A DNA stretch of 64,000 nucleotides from Mercurialis annua (lineage: Eukaryota > Streptophyta > Magnoliopsida > Malpighiales > Euphorbiaceae), in the NCBI RefSeq assembly GCF_937616625.2, contig NC_065570.1:37827665-37891664 (forward strand), given 5' to 3'. Positions 48,941 to 61,799 of the stretch are shown piece after piece (positions within the stretch are counted from its first letter, which is position 1; each line of letters starts with the position of its first letter). A program made the translations under genes and the position numbers. The notes under the pieces are model-generated. The model saw nothing but the letters and a program-made list of their open reading frames with translations, was not told the DNA's origin and did not search any database.

Positions 48941-50515
48941 ATATATAACCTAACCATGCTTAGGTAATCTAGCTTGAGACATGACATACTAATCTAGCGT
49001 CACTTTTCACGCACACCTTAACGACGCGTTAAAAAGACTTCAGAAGCGACAAACTAATCTAGCTTCACTTTTCACGCACACTTTGCGTAATATAACCTAA
49101 CCATGCTTAGGTAATCAGAACGACGCGTTTAATAGACTTAAGAGGCAATATACTAATCTATTGTAATTTTTTACGCACACTCTGCGTAAAACCTAACCAT
49201 GCTTAAGTAATTGGAACGATGAGTTTAATAGACTTGAGACGCGACATACTAATCTATTTTCATTTTTCACGCACACTTTGCATAATATAACCTAACCATG
49301 CTTAGGTGATCGGAAAGACGCGTTAGAGAGACTTTTGACGCGACATAAGCATGGTAATCGAAACGACGCGTTAAAGAGACTTGAGACTCGCAATATTAAT
49401 CTAGCGTCACTTTTTATGGACACTTTGCGCAATATAGCATAACCATGCTTAGGAAATCGGAACGACGCGTTGAGAAACTTGAGACGCGACATACTAATCT
49501 AGTGTCACTTTTCACGAATACTTTGCGTAATATAACCTAACCATGCATAAGAAATCAGAACGACGCGTTACAGAGACTTGAGACGTGACTTAATAATCTA
49601 ACAACACTTTTCACCGACACTTTGCGTAATATAACCAAACATTGCTTAGGTAATCGGAACGACGCGTTAAAGAGACTTGTGACGCAAGATAAGCATGGTA
49701 ATCAAAAAGGAGAGTTAAAGAGACTTGATATGAAACATACTAATCTAGCGTCACTTTTTACGCACACTTTGCGTAATATAAGCTAACCATGCATAGGTAG
49801 TGGGAACGTTTCGTTAAAGAGACTTGAGACTGAACATACTAATAATCTAGCGTCATTTTTCACTCACACATTGCGTAAGATAACCTAACTATGCTTAGGT
49901 AATCTGAACGACGCGTTAAGAGACTTGAGATGCGACATACTCTATTAATCCTTTTCACGCACATTTTGCGTACTCTAACCTAACCATGCTTAGGTAATTG
50001 GAACGACGCATTAGAGAGACTTGTAACGCGACATAAGCATGGTAATCGCAACGACGTGTTAAAGAGACTCGAGGCACGCCATACTAATCTAGCGTCACTT
50101 TTAACGCACACTTTGCGTAATATAACCTAACCATGCTTATGTAATCGGAACAACGCGTTAATGAGACAAAAGAGTCGACATAATTATCTAGCGTCACTTT
50201 TCACGCATACTTTGCATAATATAACCTAACCATGCTTAGGTAATCGGAACGACGCGTTAAAGAGACTTGAGATACGTCATACTAATCTATTGATCCTTTT
50301 CACGCACACTTTGCGTACTATAACCTAACCATACTTAGGTAATCGGAACGACGCGTTAGAGAGACTTTTGCCGTGACATTAGCACGGTAATCGATACGAC
50401 GCGTTATAGAGACTTGAGCGCGACATACTAATATAGCGTCACTTTTCATGCAAACTTTGCGTAATATAACCTAACAATGCTCAGGTAATTGGAACGACGC
50501 GTTAAAGAGACTTGA
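48941..50515 (-). repeat. Satellite array, reverse, up to the solo LTR
   Basis: Reverse 99-bp satellite with short monomers (e.g. ACATAAGCATGGTAATCG near 49345 and 50032). No gene or other insert is visible. Its last five bases, CTTGA, are the left target duplication of the solo LTR. Confidence 0.92.
50511..50515. other. Target-site duplication of the solo LTR, left (CTTGA)
   Basis: CTTGA directly precedes TGTAATACCCC. The same five bases follow the LTR at 52974-52978. Joining the flanks restores AGAGACTTGAGA-type satellite. Confidence 0.95.
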
Positions 50516-50972
50516 TGTAATACCCCAAAATGTTTAATTATTTAATTGGGCCACGTTTCCAGTTTCGAGTCTTCGGAGTGGCGATATCGGAAAGTTTTCC
50601 GATAAAATTAAGATAAATAAGTTTTAATAGGTCGGTTTTGAAAAAGATTATAGCAAAGAATTTAATGTTATTTTTCAGTTCTAACGTTAGAATTGGAATT
50701 AAAAGGAAAAATGTCAAGAAAGGCCCCAAAATAAAGTGCAGGGATTAAAGTGGTAATTTAGCCACTGCGTCTCAAAAGTGGAAATTTTGGGTTTTGACGG
50801 GAAAATATTAATATCGGGATTCGTATTATTTGTTGGATATAAATAATACGTATAAGTTACAATTAAGGTGTTAATTGATTTAGCTATGGACTAAATCGTA
50901 CAAAAGAAAAGTTTGAAAGATAACTTAAAACAGAGAAAGAAAAGAAGGATCAAAGTAGACTTTTAACCTTAA

Positions 50973-50981
50973 TATATAAGG
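50973..50981 (+). promoter_or_regulatory. Possible TATA box in the solo LTR
   Basis: TATATAAGG, followed by an A/G-rich leader-like stretch (GAAGAAGAATCAGAAAGAAG). Its position about 460 bp into the LTR is compatible with a U3 promoter. Motif evidence only. Confidence 0.35.
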
Positions 50982-51343
50982 TTTTGAGATATGTATGAAG
51001 AAGAATCAGAAAGAAGAGTTCAGAAGCTTCAATAATCCACCGATCACGATCATTTCACCGCTGTTTCTCTGTTCGACGTTCGATTCGAGCGATTTTCGCG
51101 GCGATCTCTCTAGAATCTTGTCCTCTATCAATCTGAAGCTTCGTTTTTAGGTAAAGCTTAGAGAACTTTTATGGAAATTCGAAATTATTGGCTGATCTGG
51201 GTTAGTATTGTGTTTGGATTGGAATTCGATGTTTTTGAAGTTATTTTAGCATTTTGGTGAAAATAAAGATACGGGTTTTGAGTTGTAGGGTGTATGGCAC
51301 GTCAGAATGGTGGCGAAACCCCGGAAAATCAGAACCAGCATTG

Positions 51344-51452
51344 GTGCATGAACGTGCACCAGAGGTGCACGACCGTGCACCAAGTGAGATGCACGCACGT
51401 GCACTTGGTTTGCACGATTGTGCACCCACCAAAATGCACGCCTGTGCACCCC
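51344..51452. repeat. GTGCAC palindrome cluster inside the solo LTR
   Basis: Five units of the form TGCAYG-3 nt-GTGCAC in about 110 bp, with irregular spacers (about 20-26 bp apart). GTGCAC is itself a perfect palindrome and TGCA recurs, so the stretch can pair with itself in many registers. No equivalent is seen in the 4.4-kb LTR. Confidence 0.85.
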
Positions 51453-52973
51453 GACTCGCATCCACGTGTATATGAAACATATTTTGATCTAGATATTTGA
51501 TGTTTCGAACGTTTGACGCTAAACGACAACTTTCGGACCCTGAGAATCATAAGTTTTGAGATTAGCTCCACATTTGCGATAGTTAACGATAACGGAAAAC
51601 GTTGAGAACGTTATACGATTCTCGAATATGAGACGCGGTATTCGCTAAGTCGTATTTACGATTAAGGGTTATCGAATATGTAAATAAGAATAAGATTGAG
51701 ACTAAACCTAGAACTTAAAAGTACTGTACGTATAAAAACACGAGATTCACGTCTAACTATTAAACGATTTATCAGACGTGTCAGCGAGGAGTGAGGTCAG
51801 TAGACGTGGACTAGCGAGAGTATATTATCATATCGACCACGTCATTAATTGGATAGTAGTCACTGTGAGTTGCACTTTACTTTCGTGTATTATCGATTAA
51901 AGTTATTTTGATATTATATCTTATAGATATTGTTTATACGCATCACATTATATATATGAATTGCTGATATGCTATACGTTTTTGATTGAAATTTGTACAT
52001 AAGAACCTAGTATACGATCCAATGAAACTAGCTATCTATTGGGTGTCAATAGGCTGTGTGATCACCAGTAATTGAGCTAGTCTAGAGTGTCTGACTACGA
52101 GATATGATTTGATATACATGCACAATATGATTATGAAAGCTGAGATATGAATGCGATACGAGAGTGAACTTGGTTAGAGCAACCTGAGCCCCGTATCTAG
52201 TAGGTTGGACCTACTAGTGGGTTGGACCCACCACTTTGGAATTAAGAGATATGTCGTGACTGACGTGGTTGAATGTGAGCGCTCCCGGGTCGGACTATTT
52301 CGATCTAGTGAATTTTGTTATGTTTCAGGGTTTTAGTCTCGAAAGGATCAAATACTTGTTCATATGTATTTTTGTATTAATATTGATTTGAAATGCGATG
52401 CTATGTATTATAATAATACCGTTAGTAAAGATGCAAGCTCACTCAGTATTTTCCTAAATACTGACCCCTCACTTTTGATGTCTCACAGGTGCTTAGTATC
52501 TGGACCTAGCTAGAGGTCAAAGTTTTGAGATCCACAAGTCAGCTGTGTATGTATAGTCCTCGACTTCCGTAGTGCTGCAGTAGTAGTCCAGTGTCGACAG
52601 AGTCATGGCCTGACAGCAGTACCTTTTGATTATATGTTTTACTTGCTGTCTTGTTTATATATTTTGAAAGGATACATATGATATGTTTTGTTCACGGCAC
52701 CAGATGCCGGTGATATGTGATACACTAACTTATGTATATAGTACCGCGAGGCCAGTTCGTACATGGTACGGTAACTAGAGCCCGCGAGGTTTTCAAACAG
52801 TTAGTGTAAATATTTGATTACATGTTATATATGTTTGTTTGCTTCCTTTGATGTGTGTTTGATTATAATATTCGCGAAAAAGTTTTTTGGTAAATTAAGG
52901 CTTGCTGCGGGTTTCGTAGCTACCACTCCCATTCCCTAGCGCCAGTCTCGGCTCAATATTTTGGATCGTGACA

Positions 52974-55900
52974 CTTGAGAAGCGACATACTAATCTAGCT
53001 TCACTTTTCACGCACACTTCGCGTAATATAACCTAACCATTCTTAGGTAATCAGAACAGCGCGTTAAAGAGACTTGAGACACGACATACTAATCTAGCGT
53101 CACTTTTCACACTCTTTGTGTAATATAACCTAACCTTGCTTAGGTAATCGGAAAGACGCGTTAGAGAGACTTGTGATGCGGCATAAGCACGGTAATCGAA
53201 ACGACGCGTTAAAGAGACTCGAGACACGCCATACTAATCTAGCGTCACTATTAATGCACACTTTGCGTAATATAACCTATCCATGGTTAGGTTATCGGAA
53301 ATACGCGTCATAGAGACTTGAGAGGCGACATAATAATCTAGCGTCACCTTTCACGCACACTTTGCATAATATAACCTAACCATGCTTAGGTAATCAGAAC
53401 GACGCGTCATAGAGATTTGAGAGGCGACATAATAATCTAGCGTTACTTTTCACGCACACTTTGCATAATATAACCTAATCATGCTTAGGTAATCGTAACG
53501 ACGCGTTAGAAAGACTTTTGACGCGAAATTACATTTGTAATCAAAACAACGCGTTACAGAGACTTGAGACGCGTCATACTTATCTAGCGTTACTTTTCAC
53601 GCAAACTTTGCGTATTATAACCTAACCATCATGCTTACTTAATCGGAACGAAGCGTTAAAGAGACTTGAGACATGACATATTAATCTATTGATCCTTTTC
53701 ACGCACACTTTGCGTAGTATAGCCTAACAATGCTTAGGTTTTCGGAACGACGCGTTAGAGAGACTTTTGAAGCGACATAAACATGGTAATCAAAACGATG
53801 CGTTATGGAGACTTGAGACGCGACATACTAATCTAGCGTTACTTTTCACGCAAACTTTGCGTAATATAACCTAAACATGCTTACGTAATTGGAACGACGT
53901 ATTTAATAGACTTGAGACACGACATACTAATCTAGCATCACATTTCACGCACACCTTGCGTAATATAACCTAACCATGCTTAGGTAATAGGACGATTAAA
54001 TAGACTTAAGACGTGACGTACTAATCTATTGTCATTTTTCACGCACACATTGCGTAATATAACCTAACCATGCTTAGGTAATCGGAACGACGCGTTAGAA
54101 AGACTTGTGACTCGACATAATTATGGTAAACGAAACGACGCGTTAAAGAGACTTGAGACGCGCCATACTAATCTAGCGTCACTTTTTACGCACAGTTTGT
54201 GTAATATAACCTAACCATGCTTACGCAATCGGAATGACGCGTTAAAGAGACTTTAGACGCGACATACTAATCTAGTGTAACTTTTCATGCACAATTTGCA
54301 TAATATAAACTAACTATGCTTAGATAATCGAAACGACGCGTTAAAGAGACTTGAGACGCGACATACTAATCTAGCGTCACTTTTCACTCACGCTTTGTGT
54401 AATATAACCTAACCATGCTTAGGTAATCGGAACAACGCGATAAAGAGAATTGAGACGCGACATACTAATCTAACGTCACTATTCACGCACACTTTGCGTA
54501 ATATAACCTAACCATGCTTAGGTAATTGGAACGACGCGTTAGAGAAACTTGTGACGCGACATAAGCATGGTAATCGAAATGACGCAATCCAGTGTCACTT
54601 ATTACGCACACTTTGCGTAATATAACCAACCTAACCATGCTTAAGTAATTGGAACGACGCGTTAAAGAGTCTTGAGAGGCGACATACTAATCTAGCGTCA
54701 CTTCTCACGCACACTTTGCGTAATATAACCTAACCAAGCTTAGGAAATCGGAACGACGCGTTAGATAGACTTAAGACGCGACATACTCATATATTGTCGT
54801 TTTTCACACATACTTTGCGTAATATAACCTAACCATACTGAAGTAATTGGAACAATGCGTTAAATAGACTTGAGACGCGACATACTAATCTATTCTCATT
54901 TTTCACGCACACTTTTGCGTAATATAACTTAACCAGGCTTAGGTAATCGGAACGACATGTTAGAGAGACTTGTGACGCGACATAATCGGAATGACGCGTT
55001 AAAGAGGGCTGTGACGCGAGATAAGCATGGTAATCAAAACGACGCGTTAAAGAGACCTGAGACAAAATATACTAATCTAGCTACACTGTTTACGCATACT
55101 TTGCGTAATATAACCTAACCATGCTTAGGTAATCAGAACGACGCGTTAAAGAGACTTGAGACTGGACATACTAATCTAGCGTCACTTTTCACGCACACTT
55201 TGCGTAATATAATTATGCTTATTTAATCGGAACGATGCCTTAAAGAGACTTGAGACGCGACATACTAATCTATTGATCCTTTTCACGCACAGTTTGCGTA
55301 CTATAACCTAACCATGCTTAGGTAATCGGAACGACACGTTTGAGAGACTTGTAACGCGACATAATAATCTAGTGTCAATTTTAACGCATACTTTGCATAA
55401 TATAATCTAACCATGCTTAGGTAATCGGAACGACGCATTAAAGAGACTTGTGACGCAACATACTACTAATCTAGCATTACTTTTAACGCACCCTTTGCGT
55501 TATATAATCTAACCATGCTTAGGTAATCGGAACGATGCATTAAAGAGACTTGTGACATGACATACTTATCTAGCATCCCTTTTCACACACACTTTGCATA
55601 ATATAACCTAACCATGCATAGGTAATCGGAATAACGTGTTAAAGAGACTTGTGACGCGACATAATAATCTAGCGTCCTTTTTAACGTACACTTTGAGTAA
55701 TATCGCGTTAAAGAGACTTGGGACGCGGCATACTACCAATCTTGCGTCACTTTTAACGCACACTTTGCGTTATATAATCTAACCATGCCTAGGTAATCGG
55801 AACGACATACTAATCTAGCATCACTTTTCACGCACACATTGCGTAATATAATCTAACCATGCCTAGGTAATCGGAACGACTCGTTAAAGAAAATTGTGAC

Positions 55901-57835
55901 GCGACATACTTATCTAGCGTCACTTGTCGCGAACACTTTGCATAATATAACCTTACCATGCATAGTTAATCGGAACAACACCATAAAGAGACTTGTGACG
56001 GGACATACTACTAATCTAGCATCACTTTTAACGAACACTTTGCGTTATATAATCTAACCATGCATAGGTAATCGGAACGACGCGTTAAAGAGACTGGATA
56101 CGCGACATACTAATCCGGCGTCACTTATAACGCGCACTTTGTGTAATATAACCAAACCATGCATAGGGAATCTGGACGACGCGTTAAAGAGACTTGAGTC
56201 GCGACATACTAATCTAGCATGACTTTTCACCCACACTTTGCGTAATATAACCTAACCATGCTTAGGTAATAGGAACAACGCGTTAAATAGACTTGAGACA
56301 CGACATACTAACCTAGCGACGGTTTTCACGCACACATTGCGTAATATAACCTAACCATGCTTAGGTAATCGAAACGACGCACTAAAGAGACTTGAGACGC
56401 GACAAACTAATCTAGCGTCACTCTTCACGCACAATTTGCATAAAATAACCTAACCATGCTTAGATAATCGTAACGACGCGTTAAAGAGACTTGCGACGCG
56501 ATATACTAATCAATAGTCACTTTTCAAGCACACTTTGCGTAATATAACCTAACCATGCTTAGGTAATCAGAACGACATGTTAGAGAGACTTCTAACGTAA
56601 CATAGGCATGGTAATAGAAACGACGCGTTAAAGAGACTTGAGATGCGACATACTAATCTAGCGTCACTTTGTACGCATACTTTGCGTAATATAACCGAAC
56701 CATGCTTATGTAACCGTAACAACTAGTTAAAGAGACTAGTGACACGACATACTAATCTAGCGACACTTTTAACGAGAACTTGGCGTAATATAACATATCC
56801 ATGCTTAGGTAATCAGAACGACGTGTTAAAAAGACTTGAGGCACGGCATACTAATTTATTATCACTTTTCACGTACACTTTGCATAATATAACCTAACCA
56901 TGCTTAGGTAATCAGAACGACACGTTAGAGATACTTTTCAAGCGACATAAGCAAGGTATCAAAACGGCGCGTTAAAGAGACTTGAAACGCGCCATACTGA
57001 TCTAGAGTCACTTTTTAAACACACTTTGCGTAATATAATAATGCTCAGGTAATCGCAATGACACGTTTAAATGACTTGAGACACGCCATACTAATTTAGC
57101 GTCACTTTTTACGCACACAATGCGTAATATAACCTAACCATGCTTACGTAATCGGAACAACGCGTTAAAGAGACTTGAGACGCGACATACTAATCTAACG
57201 TCACACTATTCACGCACTCTTTGCGTAATATAACCTAACCATGCTTAGGTAATCGGAACGACGCGTTAAAGAGACTTGAGACGCAACATACTAATTTAGT
57301 GTCACTATTAACGCACACTTTCCGTAAAATAACCTAACCATGCTTAGGTAATCGGAACGACGCGTTAAAGAGACTTGAGACGCAACATACTAATCTAGCG
57401 TCACTTTTTACGCATACTTTGTGTAATATAACCTAACCATGTTTAGGTAATCGTAATAACGCGTTAAAGAGACTGGCATAATATAACATATCCTTGCTTC
57501 AGTAATCAGAACAACGCGTTGAATATACTTGAGGCGCGACATACTAATCTAGCGTCACTTTTTACGCACACATTGCGTAATATAACCTAACCATGCTTAG
57601 GTAATCGGAACGACATGTTAAAATGACTTGAGACGCGCCATACTAATTTAGCGTCACTTTTTACGCACACTTTGCATAATAATATAACCTAACCGCAAGT
57701 AATCGGAACAACGCGTTAAAGAGTTTTGAGACGCTACATACTAATCTTGCATCACTATTCACACACTCTTTGCGTAGTATAACCTAACCATGCTTAGGTA
57801 ATCGGAACGTCGCGTTAAAGAAACTTTAGACGCTA
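52974..57835 (-). repeat. Satellite array, reverse (4.9 kb)
   Basis: Begins with the right target duplication CTTGA. Mostly 99-bp monomers, very regular at 57244/57343/57442, with short monomers near 53190, 54562 and 56607. The part at 55370-56250 is rich in a variant with AACGCACACTTTGCGTTATA. No gene. Confidence 0.93.
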
Positions 57836-59949
57836 GATTAGTATGTCCAGTCTTTAGTGTCTTTAACGCGTCGTTCCGATTACCTAAGCATGGTTAGGTT
57901 ATATTACGCAAAGTGTGTGTAAAAAGTGAGGCTAGATTAGTTTGTTTCGTCTCAAGTCTCTTTAACGCGTCGTTTCGATTACTATACTTATCTCGCGTCA
58001 CAAGTCTCTTTAACGCGCCGTTCCGATTACCTAAGAATGGTTAGATAATATTACGCAAACTGTGCGTGAAAGTGACGTTAAATTAGTATATCTCGTCTCA
58101 AGTCTCTCTGACGCGTTGTTCCGATTTACAAAGCATTGTTAGGTTATTTTACGCAAAGTTTGCGTGAAAAGTGACACTAGATTAGTATGTCCAGTCTCAA
58201 GTCTCTTTAACGCGTCGTTCCGATTACCTATGCATGGTTAGGTTATATTACGCGAAGTGTGCATAAAAAGTGACGCTAGATTAGTTTGTTTCGTCTCAAG
58301 TCTCTTTAACGTGTAGTTTCGATTACTATACTTATCTCGCGTCACAAGTCTCTTTAACGCGTCGTTCCGATTACCCAAGCATTGTTAGGTTATATTACGC
58401 AAAGTGTGCGTGAAAGTGACTTTATATTAGTATGTCGCGTCTCAAGTCTCTCTAACATTCCGTTCCGATTTCCTAGGCATGGTTAGGTTATATTACGCAA
58501 TGTGTGCGTGAAAAGTGACACTAAATTAGTGTGTCGCGTCTCAAGTCTCTCTAACGCGTCGTTCCGATTTCCTAAGCATGGTTATGTTATATTACGCAAC
58601 GCGTGCGTAAAAAGTGACGCTAGATTAATATTGCACGTCTCAAGTCTCTTTAACGCGTTGTTTTGATTAGTATGCTTATGTCGCGTCACAAGTCTCTTTA
58701 ACGCATCGTTTTGATTACTATGCTTATGTCGCGTCACAAGTCTCTTGAACGCGTCGTTCCGATTACCTAAGCATGGTTAGGTTATATTACGCAAAATGTG
58801 CGTAGAAAATGACAATAGATTAGTATGTCGCATCTCAAGTCTATTTATCGCGTCGTTCCAATTACTTATGCATGGTTCAGTTATATTACGCAGAGTGTAC
58901 GTGGAAAATGACAAAAGATTAGTATGTCGCGTCTTAAGTCTATCAAACGCGTTCTTCCGATTACCTTAGCATGGTTAGATTATATTACGCAAACTGTGCG
59001 TGAAAAGTGACGCTAGATTAGTATGTCGCATCTCAATTCTCTTTATCGCGTTGTTCTAATTACACAAAGCGTGCGTGAAAAGTGACACTAGATTAGTATG
59101 TCGCGTCTAAAATCTATTTAACGCGTCGTTCCTATTACCTAAGAATGGTTGGGTTAAATTACGCAAGAATGCGTGAAAAGTGACACTAGATTAGTATGTC
59201 GCGTCTAAAGGCTCTTTTATGCGTTGTTCCGATTACCTAACCATGGTTAGGTTATAATACACAAAGTTTGCGTGGAAAGTGACGCTAGATTAGTATGTCA
59301 CGTGTCAAGGCTCTTTAACGCGTCGTTCTGATTACCTAAGCATGGTTAGGTTATAGTACGCAAAGTGTGCGTAGAAAGGATCAATAGATTAGTATGTCGC
59401 GTCTCAAGTCTCTTTAACGTGTTGTTCCTATTACCTAAGCATGCTTAGGTTATATTACGCAAAATGTGCGTGAAAAGTGACGCTATATTAGTATGTCTAG
59501 TCTCAAATCTTTTTTACGCGTTGTTCCGATTACCTAAGCATGGTTAGCTTCTATTACGCAAAGTGTGCGTAAAAAGTGACGCTAGATTAGTATGTTTCGT
59601 CTCAAGTCTCTTTAACGCGTCGTTTCGCTTACCATACATATCTTGCGTCACAAGTATCTTTAACGCGTCGTCCCGATTACCTAAGAATGGTTAGGTTATA
59701 TTACGCAATGTGTGCGTGAAAAGTGACGTTAGATTTTTGCGTCGCGTCTCAAGTCTCTCTAACGTGTCGTACCGATTTCCTAAGGATGGCTAGGTTATAT
59801 TACGCAAAGTGTGCGTGAAAAGTGACACTAGATTAGTATGTCGCGTCTCAAGTCTCCATACGTGTCGTTCCGCTAAGCATAATTATGTTATATTACGCAA
59901 AGCGTGCGTAAAAGTGACGCTAGATTATGTTATATTACGCAAAGCGTGC
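57836..59949 (+). repeat. Satellite array, forward, ending at the CRM fragment
   Basis: Orientation flips at about 57836 within TTTAGACGCTAGATTAG. GTATGTCCAGTC recurs at 57841 and 58185, a 344-bp unit (three full plus one short monomer). Two short monomers stand in tandem at 58665 and 58713. The last 70 bp contain a 26-bp direct duplication with a 42-bp step (59882 and 59924) right against the retroelement junction. Confidence 0.92.
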
Positions 59950-60466
59950 TAGGTGCATTAGTAAGCCCAAATGGCATTTCAAGCCACACATATAATCCGT
60001 ACTTGGTCTTAAAAGTTGTTTTCCATTCATCACCAACATTCATTCGAATTTGATAATAACCAGATTTCAAATCTATTTTTGTGAACAAACAAGAACCATA
60101 TAAATCATCAAGCATATCACCTAATCGAGGAATAGGATGACGATACTTTACAGTGATTTTATTGATGGCTCTGCAATCCACACACATTCTCCATGCTCCG
60201 TCCTTCTTTGGTACAAGAATTACAGGAAATGAACAAGGACTTAGACTCTCCCTCACATACCCCTTAGCTAACAACTCCTCGACTTGTTTTTGGATATCTT
60301 TTGTCTCGCTAGGATTTGTTCTATACGCTGGACGATTGGGTATGGCAGATCCAGAAATAAAGTCGATTTGATGTTCTATGCCTCTAATTGGTGGTGACCC
60401 ACTTGGCATCTCCTCGGGAAATAAATCTTCAAATTCCTGCAAAAGATCGATAAAAACACTTGACAA
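59948..60466 (-). pseudogene. pol: CRM-like reverse transcriptase, truncated
   Basis: Reads [20 protein letters not shown], then the fingers motif [20 protein letters not shown] (about residues 84-103 of the open piece), [30 protein letters not shown] with the first catalytic Asp, and [11 protein letters not shown]. It then runs into satellite (the last codons, TLCVI, are partly satellite-encoded). The YxDD box, RNase H and integrase are therefore missing. Wording such as [17 protein letters not shown] is typical of plant CRM chromoviruses (from knowledge of the family). Upstream in the same frame, KSEVRQALYSNQ is joined through a TAA stop just before LNPSLSSVF. Confidence 0.85.
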
Positions 60467-60655
60467 AGATGGGTTAAGTTAATTAGTAGCCAAATAAGCC
60501 CCTTTATACAAAAGTACAAATATAGTCTGATTAGAGTACAAAGCTTGCCTAACCTCACTTTTTTAACATTTCTCTCTTTAGCTCGAATATGTTCTTTTTC
60601 TTTTCTCTCATTTTTTTCACTTTTTTTTTTATTTTCACTCCCTATAGTACTGTTC

Positions 60656-61729
60656 TTACTCCCTTTTTTCTTTATTTTCGATCTCTAATCTCATCTTTTC
60701 CAGTTTACATTGGTCTTCATAAACTTCCTTTGAGGAAAGTGGTGTCAATATGGTCTTCCGCCCATCCTTGGTGAATGAATACCTATTCAGGTACCCATCA
60801 TGTGTAGTTTTTCTATCAAATTGCCATGGTCTACCAACCAAAATATCCCTAGCATGCATAGGAACTACATCACACAACACCTCATCATGATATTTACCAA
60901 TTGAAAATGATATAATAGATTGGTTGTTCACGTTGATCTCTCCACAATCATTCAGCCATTGGAGTCTGTACGGTCGTGGGTGCGGAATAGTAGGCAGCCC
61001 CAATCTATTGATCAAGCATGTACTCGCCACATTTGTGCAACTCCCACCATCAACAATCACGCTACATGCTTTGCCTTGAACATGACACCTTGTATGGAAC
61101 AAGCTATCTCGCTGCTCCTCATGGAAATCTGTCTTCAATTGAGTACTAAAAGTACGTCTTGTAACCAGCACATCACCTCTAATCGGCTCTTCTATGCTCC
61201 CATCACTATAATCCAAATCAGACATCTCATTCTCATCGCTTTCATTGTTGCCATCTTCTTCATCAGTCACTATCTCACCATTGCGTAGGGTCATAGTTCT
61301 CCTATTATGACATTCTTTGCTGATATGACCTACTCCTTGACATTTCCAACACTTAATATCTCTATTTCTCCCTTTTGGCTCATCGGCTTTAGATTTTTCT
61401 TTTAAAGTTGAATCTGCCTTTCCTTTTGACACATCATGAGTACTCTTACTACTTCCATTGATATCACTCTTCCAATCCTTTTTCAAACTTTGATTCGAAT
61501 TAGAATAAGGTTTGGAAGCATACCTTGCAACACCTCTGCCCTGAAGTTGTTTTTCCACCTTAACAGCTATGTGAACCATTTCTTCTAAATCCCCATAAGG
61601 TTGCAAATCCACTCGGTCAGCTATCACCTTATTCAAACCAGCCAAAAATTGCGCCATAGTATTTTCCACATCTTCCACTATGTCAGCCCTAGTCATGATC
61701 ATTTCCAACTCCTTGTAGTAATCATCCAC
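60656..61729 (-). pseudogene. gag-pol: CRM-like gag C-terminus and protease
   Basis: Open piece of 357 codons; it begins internally, so its first Met is not a true start. Residues 1-60 continue the Gag domain (MDDYYKELEMIMTRADIVED). An intact CCHC knuckle CWKCQGVGHISKEC is at 127-140, followed by an acidic spacer at 156-180. The aspartic protease has the CRM-type active site IVDGGSCTNVAST (about 225-237), with HPRPYRLQWLNDCGEINV and ILVGRPWQFDRKTTHDGYLN downstream. Gag and protease are fused in one frame, as in chromoviruses. A frameshift separates it from the gag N-terminus (ACAGGG-TAGTAGG has one extra G), and its end is followed by an A-rich stretch before the RT piece. Confidence 0.88.
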
Positions 61730-61799
61730 ACTCCTACTACCCTGTTTTAAGAGTTTGAAGTTTTTTCACAAGTTCCCTATGGAAATGCTTCGGCACAAA

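Larger units (their letters stand above)
50516..52973 (+). mobile_element. Solo LTR (2,458 bp), gypsy type
   Basis: Starts TGTAATACCCCAAAATG and ends GGATCGTGACA, flanked by a perfect 5-bp duplication, with no internal region. This is the expected product of recombination between the two LTRs of one element. The last about 80 bp (GGGTTTCG, then CCACTCCCATTCCCTAGCGC) are homologous to the end of the 4.4-kb LTR at 28313, so the two belong to related long-LTR gypsy families. No coding sequence. A dense GTGCAC cluster at 51344-51452 makes short open frames on both strands that are not genes. Confidence 0.93.

Noticed and set aside
51241..51571. Overlapping open frames on both strands in the solo LTR
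   Set aside because: Caused by the GTGCAC palindrome cluster; no start context or family similarity, and they lie in a noncoding LTR.
60920..61288. 122-codon plus-strand open frame
   Set aside because: Shadow of the CRM gag-protease frame on the opposite strand.
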